From the NCBI RefSeq assembly GCF_011761565.1, contig NZ_JAASRM010000001.1, positions 3,658,139 to 3,722,138 on the forward strand: a stretch of DNA of 64,000 nucleotides, given 5' to 3'. Made by a program: the position numbers and the translations under genes. Below, one piece after another: positions 42,297-51,084 of this stretch. Numbering within the stretch: position 1 is the stretch's first letter; every line of letters begins with the position of its first letter. The DNA comes from Rhizomicrobium palustre (GTDB taxonomy: Bacteria > Pseudomonadota > Alphaproteobacteria > Micropepsales > Micropepsaceae). The notes under the pieces were generated by a model. That model did not search any database. It was not told where the DNA came from and worked only from the letters and a program-made list of their open reading frames with translations.

Positions 42297-43520
42297 TTAT
42301 TTCCGCTTGCGCCGGAAGGCGCCAAATCCGGCCAGGCCCGCGAGCACCAAGGCGATGGAGGCGGGTTCTGGAACGCGCTGGAAGGCAATTTTCCCGGCCA
42401 GCACGGAATCGAGATAGTCCGCATAATAGGAGATGTTGGTCACACCATTGATCTCGCCGAAGCTGGAATCGGTACAGCTTCCGCTATCGACATCGAAGGA
42501 GACGTCGATGTCTTTCGGTCCGCCGCAATAGATGTACTGACCATCGAAGCTCAGGATCGCGCCGGTCTGGCCCCAGGAGGTGATGCCCGCGATCTTGCCA
42601 TCGACAAATAGCGGACCACCGGAATCGCCTGGTGCAGTGCCCGCTTCATGCGCGATGCCAGTCTGCTTCACGCACAGGCTGGCAAGCGCCGGGTCTGGAA
42701 TGTCGCAAAGCAGGCCGAAGACATCGTTTTGGGCGAGGCCGCTGTCGAAATCGTAGAGCAACACGCCTTTGTCGGGCCCGCCGATGCGCAGATCGATGCC
42801 GTAATAGTTGAGGAAGGCATCGTAGAAGTCGCTGGCATATTCATCGAAGGTGTTTTCGCCAACGCGTTTGCGCAAATCCCAAATGCCACCCAAATAACCT
42901 GTCTCGCTATCGGCGCCGACAGCACCCCAGCCGCTTGTTCCGGTGCCGACTACGGAAAACTGCCGGCCCATAGGATCCCCACGGAAAAGATCGTAGGTCG
43001 GCACGCCTTTCATTGGCGCATCGAGTTTCACCACCGCGAGATCCTCGCCGAGAGTTTTGATGTCCCAGCCGGGCAGGGTCGTGATGGCGCCGCCGACGGC
43101 GATATCCAGGGGGCCGGGATTAGGCGCAGGGCTCACCCCATGAAGAATACGCCCGTTCGGCACCGCGAATTGAATCGACTTCAAGGTGCCGACTTCGGGA
43201 TTGGCCACGCAATGGGCGGCCGTTACGACAAGGGTGGGCGAGATCAGCGAGCCCGTGCAGTAGGTCGCATAACCCGGCTTCAAGGCATCGCCTTTGATCA
43301 TCAGCGTGCCGACGCCCTCATATCCGGGCGTGCCGCCGACACCGGCGAGATATGGGCTCGATAAATTCAGCCCACCGCCGGGTTTCAACATATCGGACTC
43401 TTTGGAGACCACCATGGTAGGGATCGGCTTCAACGCGCTCGTTGTTGCCGGAATAGCGCTGGCCCAGCTCGCCGAGCTCATGAGTACAGCCGCAAATAAA
43501 GGCAGATAAGGTTTCGTCAT
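42297..43520 (-). CDS. secreted trypsin-like serine protease with PEP-CTERM anchor
   Basis: 407 residues from ATG 43520 behind GGGGAATG. A signal peptide (YLPLFAAVLMSSASWASA) precedes an S1 domain with triad residues in VVTAAHC (His), DLAVVKLD (Asp) and APGDSGGPL (Ser). An insertion between Asp and Ser (about 230-310) is longer than in trypsin. The C-terminus VPEPASIALVLAGLAGFGAF followed by RRKRK is a textbook PEP-CTERM signal: a Pro-Glu-Pro motif, a helix and basic residues. PEP-CTERM proteins are processed by exosortase/EpsH and usually linked to exopolysaccharide export. No exosortase gene is in the window. Confidence 0.93.
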   Translation of the reverse strand: MTKPYLPLFAAVLMSSASWASAIPATTSALKPIPTMVVSKESDMLKPGGGLNLSSPYLAGVGGTPGYEGVGTLMIKGDALKPGYATYCTGSLISPTLVVTAAHCVANPEVGTLKSIQFAVPNGRILHGVSPAPNPGPLDIAVGGAITTLPGWDIKTLGEDLAVVKLDAPMKGVPTYDLFRGDPMGRQFSVVGTGTSGWGAVGADSETGYLGGIWDLRKRVGENTFDEYASDFYDAFLNYYGIDLRIGGPDKGVLLYDFDSGLAQNDVFGLLCDIPDPALASLCVKQTGIAHEAGTAPGDSGGPLFVDGKIAGITSWGQTGAILSFDGQYIYCGGPKDIDVSFDVDSGSCTDSSFGEINGVTNISYYADYLDSVLAGKIAFQRVPEPASIALVLAGLAGFGAFRRKRK

Positions 43521-43857
43521 TCTGACATTCCCCAGATCAGTCATGCGCCGCGCGGGCGCTATGCAGGGGGAATTGCAATCACCGGACCATTTCAAAAATG
43601 ACGGCACGCGTAAGGGGAGTTTTGCCAATCTGTCAGCATGACTTACAATTGTCTGCTCTTGTCATGGGCGAATGGTGTGGATGCAAAAAGAAGGGGCAGT
43701 TCGCCCCATGTCCGCACAAATAGGACAAATGTCCTTAAAACCCCTATAGCGCACCTGCGCCGCAAAGTTTCTTGCAAGGGGCGGATAGCAGCGGTACGGA
43801 AATATCATGAATCCACCGCCTGATGAGGCGGAATAACATTCTTGCGTGGATGCCCTG
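43521..43857. other. 337-base divergent intergenic region
   Basis: It holds the promoters of the leftward protease and of rightward ilvD. I see no tRNA, riboswitch, leader peptide rich in Val/Leu/Ile codons, or terminator. A T-box or leucine-type attenuator for ilvD was looked for and not found. Confidence 0.5.
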
Positions 43858-45573
43858 ATGCCCAGCTTCGACAAATCGAAACTCCCGTCCCGTCACGTCA
43901 CTGAAGGCCCGGAGCGCGCACCGCACCGCTCCTATTATTACGCCATGGGCCTGACGGAAGAAGAGATTCACCGCCCCTTCGTAGGCGTGGTGTCGGCTTG
44001 GAACGAGGCCGCGCCCTGCAATATCGCCCTGATGCGCCAGGCCCAGGCCGCCAAGAAGGGCGTGAAAGAGGCGGGCGGTACGCCGCGCGAGTTTTGTACC
44101 ATCACCGTCACCGACGGCATCGCCATGGGGCATGAGGGCATGCGCTCCTCGCTGGTCAGCCGCGAAGTGATCGCCGACAGTGTGGAACTGACCGTGCGCG
44201 GCCATTGCTATGACGCCGTGGTCGGCATCGCGGGCTGCGACAAATCCCTGCCGGGCATGATGATGAGCATGTTGCGCCTCAATGTTCCCAGCGTCTTCCT
44301 TTATGGCGGCACCATCATGCCGGGCCGTCACAAGGGCAAGGACGTCACGGTTGTGGACGTGTTCGAAGGCGTTGGCTCGCATTCCGCGGGCAAGATGGAT
44401 GTCTGCGAACTCTCCGAGCTTGAACGCCATGCCTGCCCGGGTGCGGGTGCGTGCGGCGGCCAGTTCACCGCCAACACCATGGCCTGCGTCTCCGAAGCCA
44501 TCGGTCTGGCGCTGCCGTACTCCGCTGGCCCGCCAGCCGAAATCTTGGCGCGTGACGACTATGCCGAGCTCTCGGGCAAGGCGGTGATGAACCTGATCGC
44601 CAAAAACATTCGTCCGCGCGATATCTGCACCCGCAAGGCCTTTGAGAATGCGGCGGCGCTGGTGGCGGCCACTGGCGGCTCGACCAATACCGCGCTGCAT
44701 CTGCCCGCCATGGCGAATGAATGCGGCATTGATTTCGATCTCTTCGATGTCGCCGAAATATTCAAGCGCACGCCCTATCTCGCTTCGATGAAGCCGGGCG
44801 GCAAATACGTCGCCAAGGATCTGTGGGAAGCGGGCGGCGTGCCGATGCTTTTGAAGGTGCTGCTCGACGGCGGCTACATCCATGGCGATTGCCTGACCGT
44901 GACCGGCAAAACCATTGCCGAAAACCTCACGGATGTCGTGTTCAATCCGAACCAGAAAGTCGTGGTGCAGGTGAAGGACGCGCTGGCCCCGACGGGTGGC
45001 GTGGTTGGCCTGCGCGGTAATCTGGCGCCGGAAGGGGCCATCGTGAAAATCGCGGGCCTCAAGCACATCAAGCACCGCGGCCCCGCGCGCGTGTTCGATG
45101 GCGAGGAAGCCGCCTTTGCCGCCGTGCAGGCGCGCGATTACAAGGAAGGCGATGTCATCGTCATCCGCAACGAAGGCCCCAAGGGCGGCCCCGGCATGCG
45201 CGAGATGCTTTCTACCACCGCGGCGCTGTACGGGCAGGGCGTTGAAAACATCGCCCTCATCACCGATGGCCGCTTCTCAGGCGGCACGCGTGGCCTCTGC
45301 GTCGGACATGTCGGTCCGGAAGCGGCTGATGGCGGCCCCATCGCGCTGCTCAAGGATGGCGACATGATCATCATCGATGCCGAGACCGGCGCGATCGAGG
45401 TGGAAGTCTCCGACGCGGAATTGTCCGAACGCAAAGCGCAATGGAAGCCGAAGAAGCCGCTTTACGCTTCGGGAGCGCTCTATCGCTATTCCAAGAATGT
45501 CGGCCCGGCCCGCTACGGCGCGGTGACGACCCAAGGCGCCAAGGACGAAGTGACCTGCTACGCTGATATCTAG
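43858..45573 (+). CDS. ilvD: dihydroxy-acid dehydratase
   Basis: 571 residues from ATG 43858 (a GTG four codons earlier is possible). It dehydrates dihydroxy-isovalerate and dihydroxy-methylvalerate in valine and isoleucine synthesis. Iron-sulfur ligands and signatures: GIAGCDKSLPGMMM, ERHACPGAGACGGQFTANT and ITDGRFSGGTRGLCVGH. PCNIALMRQAQAAKKGVKEA and GGSTNTALHLPAMANE also match. The length (about 570) and the Cys pattern fit the [2Fe-2S]-type, oxygen-tolerant IlvD/EDD subgroup, which also includes sugar-acid dehydratases; without ilv neighbours, a pentonate dehydratase is not excluded. Confidence 0.92.
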   Translation: MPSFDKSKLPSRHVTEGPERAPHRSYYYAMGLTEEEIHRPFVGVVSAWNEAAPCNIALMRQAQAAKKGVKEAGGTPREFCTITVTDGIAMGHEGMRSSLVSREVIADSVELTVRGHCYDAVVGIAGCDKSLPGMMMSMLRLNVPSVFLYGGTIMPGRHKGKDVTVVDVFEGVGSHSAGKMDVCELSELERHACPGAGACGGQFTANTMACVSEAIGLALPYSAGPPAEILARDDYAELSGKAVMNLIAKNIRPRDICTRKAFENAAALVAATGGSTNTALHLPAMANECGIDFDLFDVAEIFKRTPYLASMKPGGKYVAKDLWEAGGVPMLLKVLLDGGYIHGDCLTVTGKTIAENLTDVVFNPNQKVVVQVKDALAPTGGVVGLRGNLAPEGAIVKIAGLKHIKHRGPARVFDGEEAAFAAVQARDYKEGDVIVIRNEGPKGGPGMREMLSTTAALYGQGVENIALITDGRFSGGTRGLCVGHVGPEAADGGPIALLKDGDMIIIDAETGAIEVEVSDAELSERKAQWKPKKPLYASGALYRYSKNVGPARYGAVTTQGAKDEVTCYADI

Positions 45574-45597
45574 GCTCAGCTTCTCGAGAATGTGGAA

Positions 45598-45632
45598 ATG
45601 GCCGGTCATCGCACCGGCCATTTTCGTTACAT
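45598..45632. terminator. bidirectional hairpin terminator between ilvD and the OMP gene
   Basis: AATGGCCGGT, six bases, ACCGGCCATT, followed by TTCGTT on the plus strand. It overlaps the last codons region of the convergent outer-membrane protein gene and probably serves ilvD. Confidence 0.6.
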
Positions 45633-46193
45633 CGAGAGTTTCAGGCCCAGCATGAAATTGTGGGTCTTGTATTCAACCCGGCCGACACCGGCGAAGTCTG
45701 CGTTGTTGGCGGCGATGTAGCGGTATTCGCCGATCAGCGAGAGGCGCCCAGCTAAGGGATATTCCACACCGGCGAGCGCCTGCATACCGAAGCGGGTTTG
45801 CGTCTCGTGTGGTCCTCCCATGGCGCCGAAATTCACCGCCACGGCACCTGCGCCAACGCCGACATAAGGCTTCACCGGCAGATCCAGATCATCGAAATGG
45901 TAAATCAGGTTCGCCATGAAACTGGTGCCGCCAAGATGGGAGCTGCAACAGGCGTATTGATTTTGGGAGTGCACGATATCGCCGCGCAAATCCCATTCTG
46001 GGCCAAGTAGACCGGTGAGGCGAAGCCCGCCGGAAATGCCGATATTATAGCCGGTGTTGAGCTTATACCCGACACCACTGATATCGAGCCAGCTTCCCAG
46101 AGTGCCGCCTGCCGTGCCTTGGACATATCCCTGTGCCAGAGCCGGTGTCAGGCTGAGGAGGGCCGCCGCCGCTGCGTATGCCCAGGGTTTCAT
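45627..46193 (-). CDS. small outer-membrane beta-barrel protein
   Basis: 188 residues from ATG 46193. A signal peptide (WAYAAAAALLSLTPALAQ) is followed by an eight-strand OmpW/OmpA-like barrel pattern: alternating residues in YVQGTAGGTLGSWLD, GGLRLTGLLGPEWDLRGDIV and LIGEYRYIAANNADFAGVG, ending with YKTHNFMLGLKLSM. An unusual CCSSH lies in an outer loop. No function can be given beyond a porin-like or surface barrel. Confidence 0.82.
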   Translation of the reverse strand: MKPWAYAAAAALLSLTPALAQGYVQGTAGGTLGSWLDISGVGYKLNTGYNIGISGGLRLTGLLGPEWDLRGDIVHSQNQYACCSSHLGGTSFMANLIYHFDDLDLPVKPYVGVGAGAVAVNFGAMGGPHETQTRFGMQALAGVEYPLAGRLSLIGEYRYIAANNADFAGVGRVEYKTHNFMLGLKLSM

Positions 46194-46303
46194 CACATGC
46201 CCACCGCGATAAATACACGCAATTAACACCGCCGAGGCGTCGTAGTTCCCCTCGACTCCGCGCGCAGGCACCGTACACTTGAGCCGGACCGGGGGAGTTC
46301 GTG

Positions 46304-48130
46304 ATGCGTTTGAAATCAGTATTTCTAGGAATTGGTCTGGCCGCCATGATTGCCGGCGGTTATGCGGGCTACCGCACCATCTGGGGCACGCCTTTCAAGT
46401 TCGATCATCTGCTTTTACGCCAAGCCATCGAAATGGTGGCCGAGAGTCCGCAAGCCTTGACCAGCGCGGGCCTCATTGATGGGGCGTGGTACGACGTCAC
46501 TAGCGGCAAGCTGGATAAATATTCGTTGGCCCAGCGCGCGAAAAACTATGCCCGCATCGAGCGCTATAAAACCGAGCTTGCGGCCTGGGACCAGAGCGCG
46601 TTGACCAAGCAGCAGAAGCTTTCGGCCGCCATCCTCAATTGGAGTTACGATCGCGCCCTGGCGAATGAGAAATATCCTTGGCTTGGCGCCAATGGAAAGC
46701 CCTACCCGGTAGAGCAGGCGTTCGGCATCCAGAAGGAAGTGATCAATTTTCTGCTCACCACCCATCCCATCAAGAACGAGCGACTGGCGGAGCATTATGT
46801 CGATCGCGTCAAGCGTGTCGGGCCGCTGATCGACGCCGTGCGCGAGGATGTGGCACGGCAGGCCAAGCTGGGCGTTGTGCCGCCGGATTTTATCATCGAC
46901 CGCAGCGTCGCGCAGATGGAGGCGTTGATCGCGCCGCCAGCGAAAGACCATCCACTGGTGAAGAATTTCATCGCCAAATCCACCAAGCTCGGCTTGAAAG
47001 ATGAAACCCGCAAGCGGCTGATCGTCGAGATACAAACGGCGGTCGAGAGCGGCATCTATCCGGCCTATCGCCGCCTCATCACCGAGGAAAAAGAGCTGCG
47101 CAAACACGCCTCGCATGAGGCCGGTATTTGGCGACTGAAAGGCGGCAGCGCCTATTATGCCGATCAGCTCAAACAGCTCACCACCACCGATATGACGCCG
47201 GAGGAAATTCATGCCTATGGCCTCTCGGAAGTGGCGCGGATCACCGCGGAGGAAGACGCGATCCTAAAATCCGTTGGGCTGACGCAAGGCAGTGTCAGCG
47301 AGCGGATGAAGAAACTCGTCTCCGATCCGCGCTTTCTTTATCCCGATACGGATAAAGGGCGCGAAGCGCAGCTTGCCCGTTACCGTGAAATCCTCGCGCA
47401 GATGAAAGAAGAACTGCCGAAAGTCTTCGCGCATCAGCCCTCTATCCCGCTCGAGGTGGAGCGCGTGCCCGTGTTCTCCGAAAAAGGCGCGGCGGGCGCG
47501 TATTACCAGCGGCCATCTTTGGACGGCAAACGCCCTGGCACTTTCTTCGCGAATGAACGCAAGCCCAGCGCGGTGGCGATGTGGATGATGCCGACCTTGG
47601 CCTATCACGAAGGCATTCCCGGTCATCACATGCAGATCGCCACCCAGACCGAGATCAAAGAGCTTCCGTATCAGCGGCGCATGGGCGGCAATTCGGCCTT
47701 TAGCGAAGGCTGGGCGCTTTATGCCGAGCATCTCGCCAAAGACATGGGCGTCTATGATCACGATCCCTATGGCGATCTTGGCCGCCTGCAAGCGGAGATG
47801 TTCCGCGCCGTGCGTCTTGTGGTCGATACCGGCATGCATGCCAAGCACTGGTCGCGCGAACAGGCGATTTCCTACATGGTTGAACAAACCGCGATGGACG
47901 AGGGGGAAGTCACTGCCGAAATCGAACGCTATGTCGTGTGGCCGGGTCAGGCCTGCGCCTACAAGATCGGGATGAAGACGATTCTCGATGCACGGGAGAA
48001 GGCGAAGGCTGAGCTGGGCCCCAGATTCGATCTCAAGGGCTTTCATGCCGTGGTGCTCGATAATGGCGCCATGCCGCTTCTGCTGCTTCAAAAAAACGTC
48101 ACGGAATGGGTGGCGGAGAAGAAGCGCTGA
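46304..48130 (+). CDS. DUF885 family putative metallopeptidase-like lipoprotein or anchored protein
   Basis: 608 residues from ATG 46304. One N-terminal membrane anchor or signal (LKSVFLGIGLAAMIAGGYAG) precedes a helical body. The C-terminal half holds the DUF885 signature YHEGIPGHHMQIATQ (HExxPGHH, metallopeptidase-like), FSEGWALYAEHLAKDMGVY and VVDTGMHAKHWSREQAISYM. Family members are thought to be zinc-dependent peptidases related to M2/M32 folds, but substrates are unknown. It acts in the periplasm if the N-terminus is a signal. It is followed 104 bases later by a polysaccharide deacetylase. Confidence 0.88.
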   Translation: MRLKSVFLGIGLAAMIAGGYAGYRTIWGTPFKFDHLLLRQAIEMVAESPQALTSAGLIDGAWYDVTSGKLDKYSLAQRAKNYARIERYKTELAAWDQSALTKQQKLSAAILNWSYDRALANEKYPWLGANGKPYPVEQAFGIQKEVINFLLTTHPIKNERLAEHYVDRVKRVGPLIDAVREDVARQAKLGVVPPDFIIDRSVAQMEALIAPPAKDHPLVKNFIAKSTKLGLKDETRKRLIVEIQTAVESGIYPAYRRLITEEKELRKHASHEAGIWRLKGGSAYYADQLKQLTTTDMTPEEIHAYGLSEVARITAEEDAILKSVGLTQGSVSERMKKLVSDPRFLYPDTDKGREAQLARYREILAQMKEELPKVFAHQPSIPLEVERVPVFSEKGAAGAYYQRPSLDGKRPGTFFANERKPSAVAMWMMPTLAYHEGIPGHHMQIATQTEIKELPYQRRMGGNSAFSEGWALYAEHLAKDMGVYDHDPYGDLGRLQAEMFRAVRLVVDTGMHAKHWSREQAISYMVEQTAMDEGEVTAEIERYVVWPGQACAYKIGMKTILDAREKAKAELGPRFDLKGFHAVVLDNGAMPLLLLQKNVTEWVAEKKR

Positions 48131-48233
48131 GCAGTTAAGGATGTTTTGGGACGGTTCAGCGGGGCCCGTCCCTTGCCCCAATGTAGCCGCTGTCCTAAAC
48201 TGGCACGGGTTGCGAATGGGGACATGGGGCGCC

Positions 48234-49088
48234 ATGCGCTTTGGGGTAGGGCTTGGGGCGGCGTTAGCGCTCACGACCAGCGCGGCTTTGGCGGCGGGCA
48301 ATGATGTGGCCTGGTTTCAGGGCTCCACCATCTTTCATTCCGGTCTTCGTGAAGCACACACCATTGCACTCACTTTTGACGACGGTCCCAATGCTGCCAC
48401 GGGCGCGGTGCTGGATGTCTTGAAGGCACATAACGTCAAGGCGACGTTCTTTGTCGTGGGCGAGATGGCGAAACGGCACCGCGATGTCTTGGCCCGCATT
48501 TCGGCGGAAGGCAGCCTGATCGCCAACCACAGCGCCAGCCATCCCCAGCTCACCGGTTCCTATGACGCTGACCCGAACAAGCTGATCTATCAGATCAAGA
48601 TGGTGCATGAAGAGATCGCGCCCTTCATGAAGACGGGCGATAAATTTTATTTCCGCGCCCCCTTCGGCTATTGGCGCTCGGCGCATGCGCGCATTCTCAA
48701 TGCCGATCCCGAGCTGAAGAATTACGTCGGCCCGATCTATTGGGATATCGGCGGGCAGATCAGCATGCGCGACGGCTATATCATGAGCTCTGCAGACTGG
48801 GATTGCTGGCGCCATAAATGGACCGCCCAGACCTGCGCCAAAGGCTACTTACGCGAAATCCGGCGCTCGGATGGCGGTGTGGTGCTGATGCATTCGGTGG
48901 TGGCCAAATCCGCCGAGCTTGCCGAGGTGGTGATCGCGGCGGCGAAGGAAGAAGGCTATCGCTTCGTGCGCCTGGACGAGGTGCCGCAATATCGTCAGTA
49001 CGAGACTCCGCAACAAGCGCCCGCCATCGCCGCGCTGCCAATGCCCACGAAAGAATGGACACTGGTGCGCAACGAAGACGTCAAATAA
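48234..49088 (+). CDS. secreted polysaccharide deacetylase (NodB homology)
   Basis: 284 residues from ATG 48234 (an ATG six codons earlier is possible), with signal peptide FGVGLGAALALTTSAALA. NodB-fold motifs are in order: TFDDGPN (catalytic base and metal Asp), NHSASHP (His-x3-His metal ligands), RAPFGYW, WDIGG and VLMHSVV (catalytic His). It is a carbohydrate esterase family 4 protein that removes acetyl groups from chitin-like, peptidoglycan or exopolysaccharide amino sugars. The strand order and length are complete. The substrate is unknown. Confidence 0.92.
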   Translation: MRFGVGLGAALALTTSAALAAGNDVAWFQGSTIFHSGLREAHTIALTFDDGPNAATGAVLDVLKAHNVKATFFVVGEMAKRHRDVLARISAEGSLIANHSASHPQLTGSYDADPNKLIYQIKMVHEEIAPFMKTGDKFYFRAPFGYWRSAHARILNADPELKNYVGPIYWDIGGQISMRDGYIMSSADWDCWRHKWTAQTCAKGYLREIRRSDGGVVLMHSVVAKSAELAEVVIAAAKEEGYRFVRLDEVPQYRQYETPQQAPAIAALPMPTKEWTLVRNEDVK

Positions 49089-49094
49089 GCGCGA

Positions 49095-50630
49095 TCACGG
49101 AAAAATCTGATACATCCAGGTTTCGGTGAGCGGCTTGCCGTTCGCCTGGATAAGGCAGCGCAGATTCACCGGCTCCTTGCCTTCGAACACCGCGTCGAAA
49201 ATGGCGCGCCAGCGATTGGTCCCGACTACCTTGATCGAGTAGGCCGCCGCGATATGGCCGCGCGACAACGTGATGGTCGGCTTCAGATCATAGCGCGGCG
49301 GCATATCGCCAAGCGGACCACCTTCGAAATCAATCGCGAAGCGGCGGGCATTGGGCATGCCTTGCGTGCCTGGAGCGCCGCCGCGCCCGATACGGGTCGC
49401 CACCACATGCGCAACGGATTTCGGCAGGAAAGGCTCTGGGTCTTGCCAATAGAGCCGGTAGTCCAAAGACATTGATCCGCCCGCGGCGAGCTTTGTCTTG
49501 GGCGTCCAATAGACCACGATATTGTCGTGGATCTCGTCATTGGTGTTGATCTCGACGAGCTGCACGGCGCCTTCGCCCCATTGCCCCTTGGGTTCAACCC
49601 AAACGCTCGGGCGTTTGTTGTAGAAGGCGCCGTCATCCTCGTAATTGGCAAAATCGCGATCACGCTGGATGAGGCCGAATCCTTTTGGGTTCACATCCAT
49701 GTAGGAATTGGTTTGCACCCCAGGCGGATTGGCGAGCGGGCGGTAAATGCGCTCGCCGGAACCGGTCCACAGCGCGAGGCCATCGCTGTCGTGAATCTCC
49801 GGGCGCCAATCGGCCGCCTGCTGATGATTGGCCTCGCTATACCAGAACATCGAGGTGAGCGGCGCAATGCCGAGACGATCAATGTCGGCGCGCGCGAAAA
49901 GCTCGGCATGGATGTCCATCACCTGACCTTTGCCCTTGCGAGTCTCGATGCGATAGGCGCCCGCGAGGCTGGGACCTTCGAGCAGCGCATAGACGGTGAT
50001 GACTCCATCTGGCGTTTCCGAGAGCCAGAAATTGGTGAAGATCGGAAACTCCTCACGCGTCGCCGTCGCGGTGTTCACCGCTAGTCCGCGCGCGGATAAT
50101 CCGTACTGATCTTCGCTGCCCGAAGTGCGGAAATAGCTTGCGCCCTGAAACGCCATCCAATCGCGTTCGGTATCGCGCCCATTCATTACACGGAATCCAG
50201 AAAAACCCGCCGTCGGCGGCAAGCTTTTGTCGAGACCTGTTCCACCCCAGTCAAAATAGCGCGGATGATAGAGCACCGGGCGCGCGCTATCGCCATTAAT
50301 CAGACTAATGCGTACCGGCTCTTGCACGGTTTCCCGCAAGGAAAACATGCGCACCGGATAGGGAAGGCCGGCGAACAACGCGCAATCGGGGCGGAAGCGA
50401 ATCTTTTGCGCGACGTCGTAATTGATCCCGCGTACCACGTCAGGCGCGGGCCGCGTGACCGGTTTATAGGCAGCAGCGGCAATGCTTTTGGCGTGCTTTT
50501 TCAGGCGATCAAAGCTGAAAGGATGCGGTGGGCCTATAATAAGGCCATCTTTCACGCCTTTTGCGCCTGCTGCTTTTATGGTCAGCGCAAATGGCAACGC
50601 ACCCAGAAAATGTCTTCGTGAAAACGGCAA
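49095..50630 (-). CDS. periplasmic glucan biosynthesis protein OpgG/OpgD with Tat signal
   Basis: 511 residues, start TTG 50630 behind AAGGA; no in-frame ATG exists before residue 90. FSRRHFLGALPFALTIKAAG is a twin-arginine signal, which favours OpgD over OpgG. The MdoG family body has NYDVAQKIRFRPDCALF, PYPVRMFSLRE, GFSGFRVMNGRDTERDWMAF, GASYFRT, TSMFWYSEANHQQAADWRPE and HDSDGLALWTG. OpgG/OpgD shape osmoregulated periplasmic glucans (beta-1,2-glucanase and branching roles). It is divergent from opgH with a 259-base shared promoter region, which is unusual since opgGH is commonly one operon. Confidence 0.93.
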   Translation of the reverse strand: MPFSRRHFLGALPFALTIKAAGAKGVKDGLIIGPPHPFSFDRLKKHAKSIAAAAYKPVTRPAPDVVRGINYDVAQKIRFRPDCALFAGLPYPVRMFSLRETVQEPVRISLINGDSARPVLYHPRYFDWGGTGLDKSLPPTAGFSGFRVMNGRDTERDWMAFQGASYFRTSGSEDQYGLSARGLAVNTATATREEFPIFTNFWLSETPDGVITVYALLEGPSLAGAYRIETRKGKGQVMDIHAELFARADIDRLGIAPLTSMFWYSEANHQQAADWRPEIHDSDGLALWTGSGERIYRPLANPPGVQTNSYMDVNPKGFGLIQRDRDFANYEDDGAFYNKRPSVWVEPKGQWGEGAVQLVEINTNDEIHDNIVVYWTPKTKLAAGGSMSLDYRLYWQDPEPFLPKSVAHVVATRIGRGGAPGTQGMPNARRFAIDFEGGPLGDMPPRYDLKPTITLSRGHIAAAYSIKVVGTNRWRAIFDAVFEGKEPVNLRCLIQANGKPLTETWMYQIFP

Positions 50631-50889
50631 GCTTAAGTCCTTTCGCGAAGGCTGTGACGAATTTCGGTAGGCTAATGCGCAAACGCCGAAAAAGCCGCGA
50701 GGCTTTTTGTGGCCCCTCAGAGATTCCGCATTAAGGACGAAATGTCGCCATTTCTTACCTCTACATCCAAACTGTCACGTCGTAACTACAAAAGCTGCGG
50801 AGTGACAAATCTGGGGCATATTCGCCTTCTGCCTCTGACATGTGTTTATGTCTTACGACACCTGTCTGGAGCAAGATGAGGAGACCAAG
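50631..50889. other. divergent promoter region of the periplasmic glucan genes
   Basis: 259 bases, AT-richer than the neighbours, between the TTG start of the opgG/D gene and the TTG at 50890 with GAGGAGA. A tract with several dyads near 50690-50720 (CGCCGAAAAAGCC...GGCTTTTTG) may be a hairpin. It probably holds both promoters. Confidence 0.5.
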
Positions 50890-51084
50890 TTGAAACGCGC
50901 GCCAGATACACGCACGATCCAGAGACTGCCCACTGCGCTCACGGCTCCGCCGCCACGTCCGCGTGCAATGCCTAAAGCTGAAATCGTAATTTGGACACCT
51001 GCGCTAGCTTACAGCGCTGTAATGCGGTCCATCGCCGAACTGTTTGCTAAGCCCGTCCGCGGCGCCCTGCGTGAAGAAGCCTGA
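50890..51084 (+). CDS. reading frame for an OpgH-like N-terminus, out of frame with opgH
   Basis: 64 codons from TTG 50890, which has the best ribosome binding site in the area (GAGGAGA, five bases before). The product contains APPPRPRAMPKAEI, like the conserved (A)PLAMPxQxL segment near the N-terminus of OpgH glucosyltransferases, then a helix (YSAVMRSIAELFAKPVRGAL) and a TGA at 51082. OpgH proper continues in the +1 frame from about 51071. Either this is the true opgH start split by a frameshift (natural or sequencing), or it is a small coupled gene. The first reading gives an OpgH of about 660 residues, a normal length. Confidence 0.6.
   Translation: MKRAPDTRTIQRLPTALTAPPPRPRAMPKAEIVIWTPALAYSAVMRSIAELFAKPVRGALREEA

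Noticed and set aside
43744-45075. 443-codon open frame on the minus strand
   Set aside because: Antisense to ilvD; no start site or recognisable domain.
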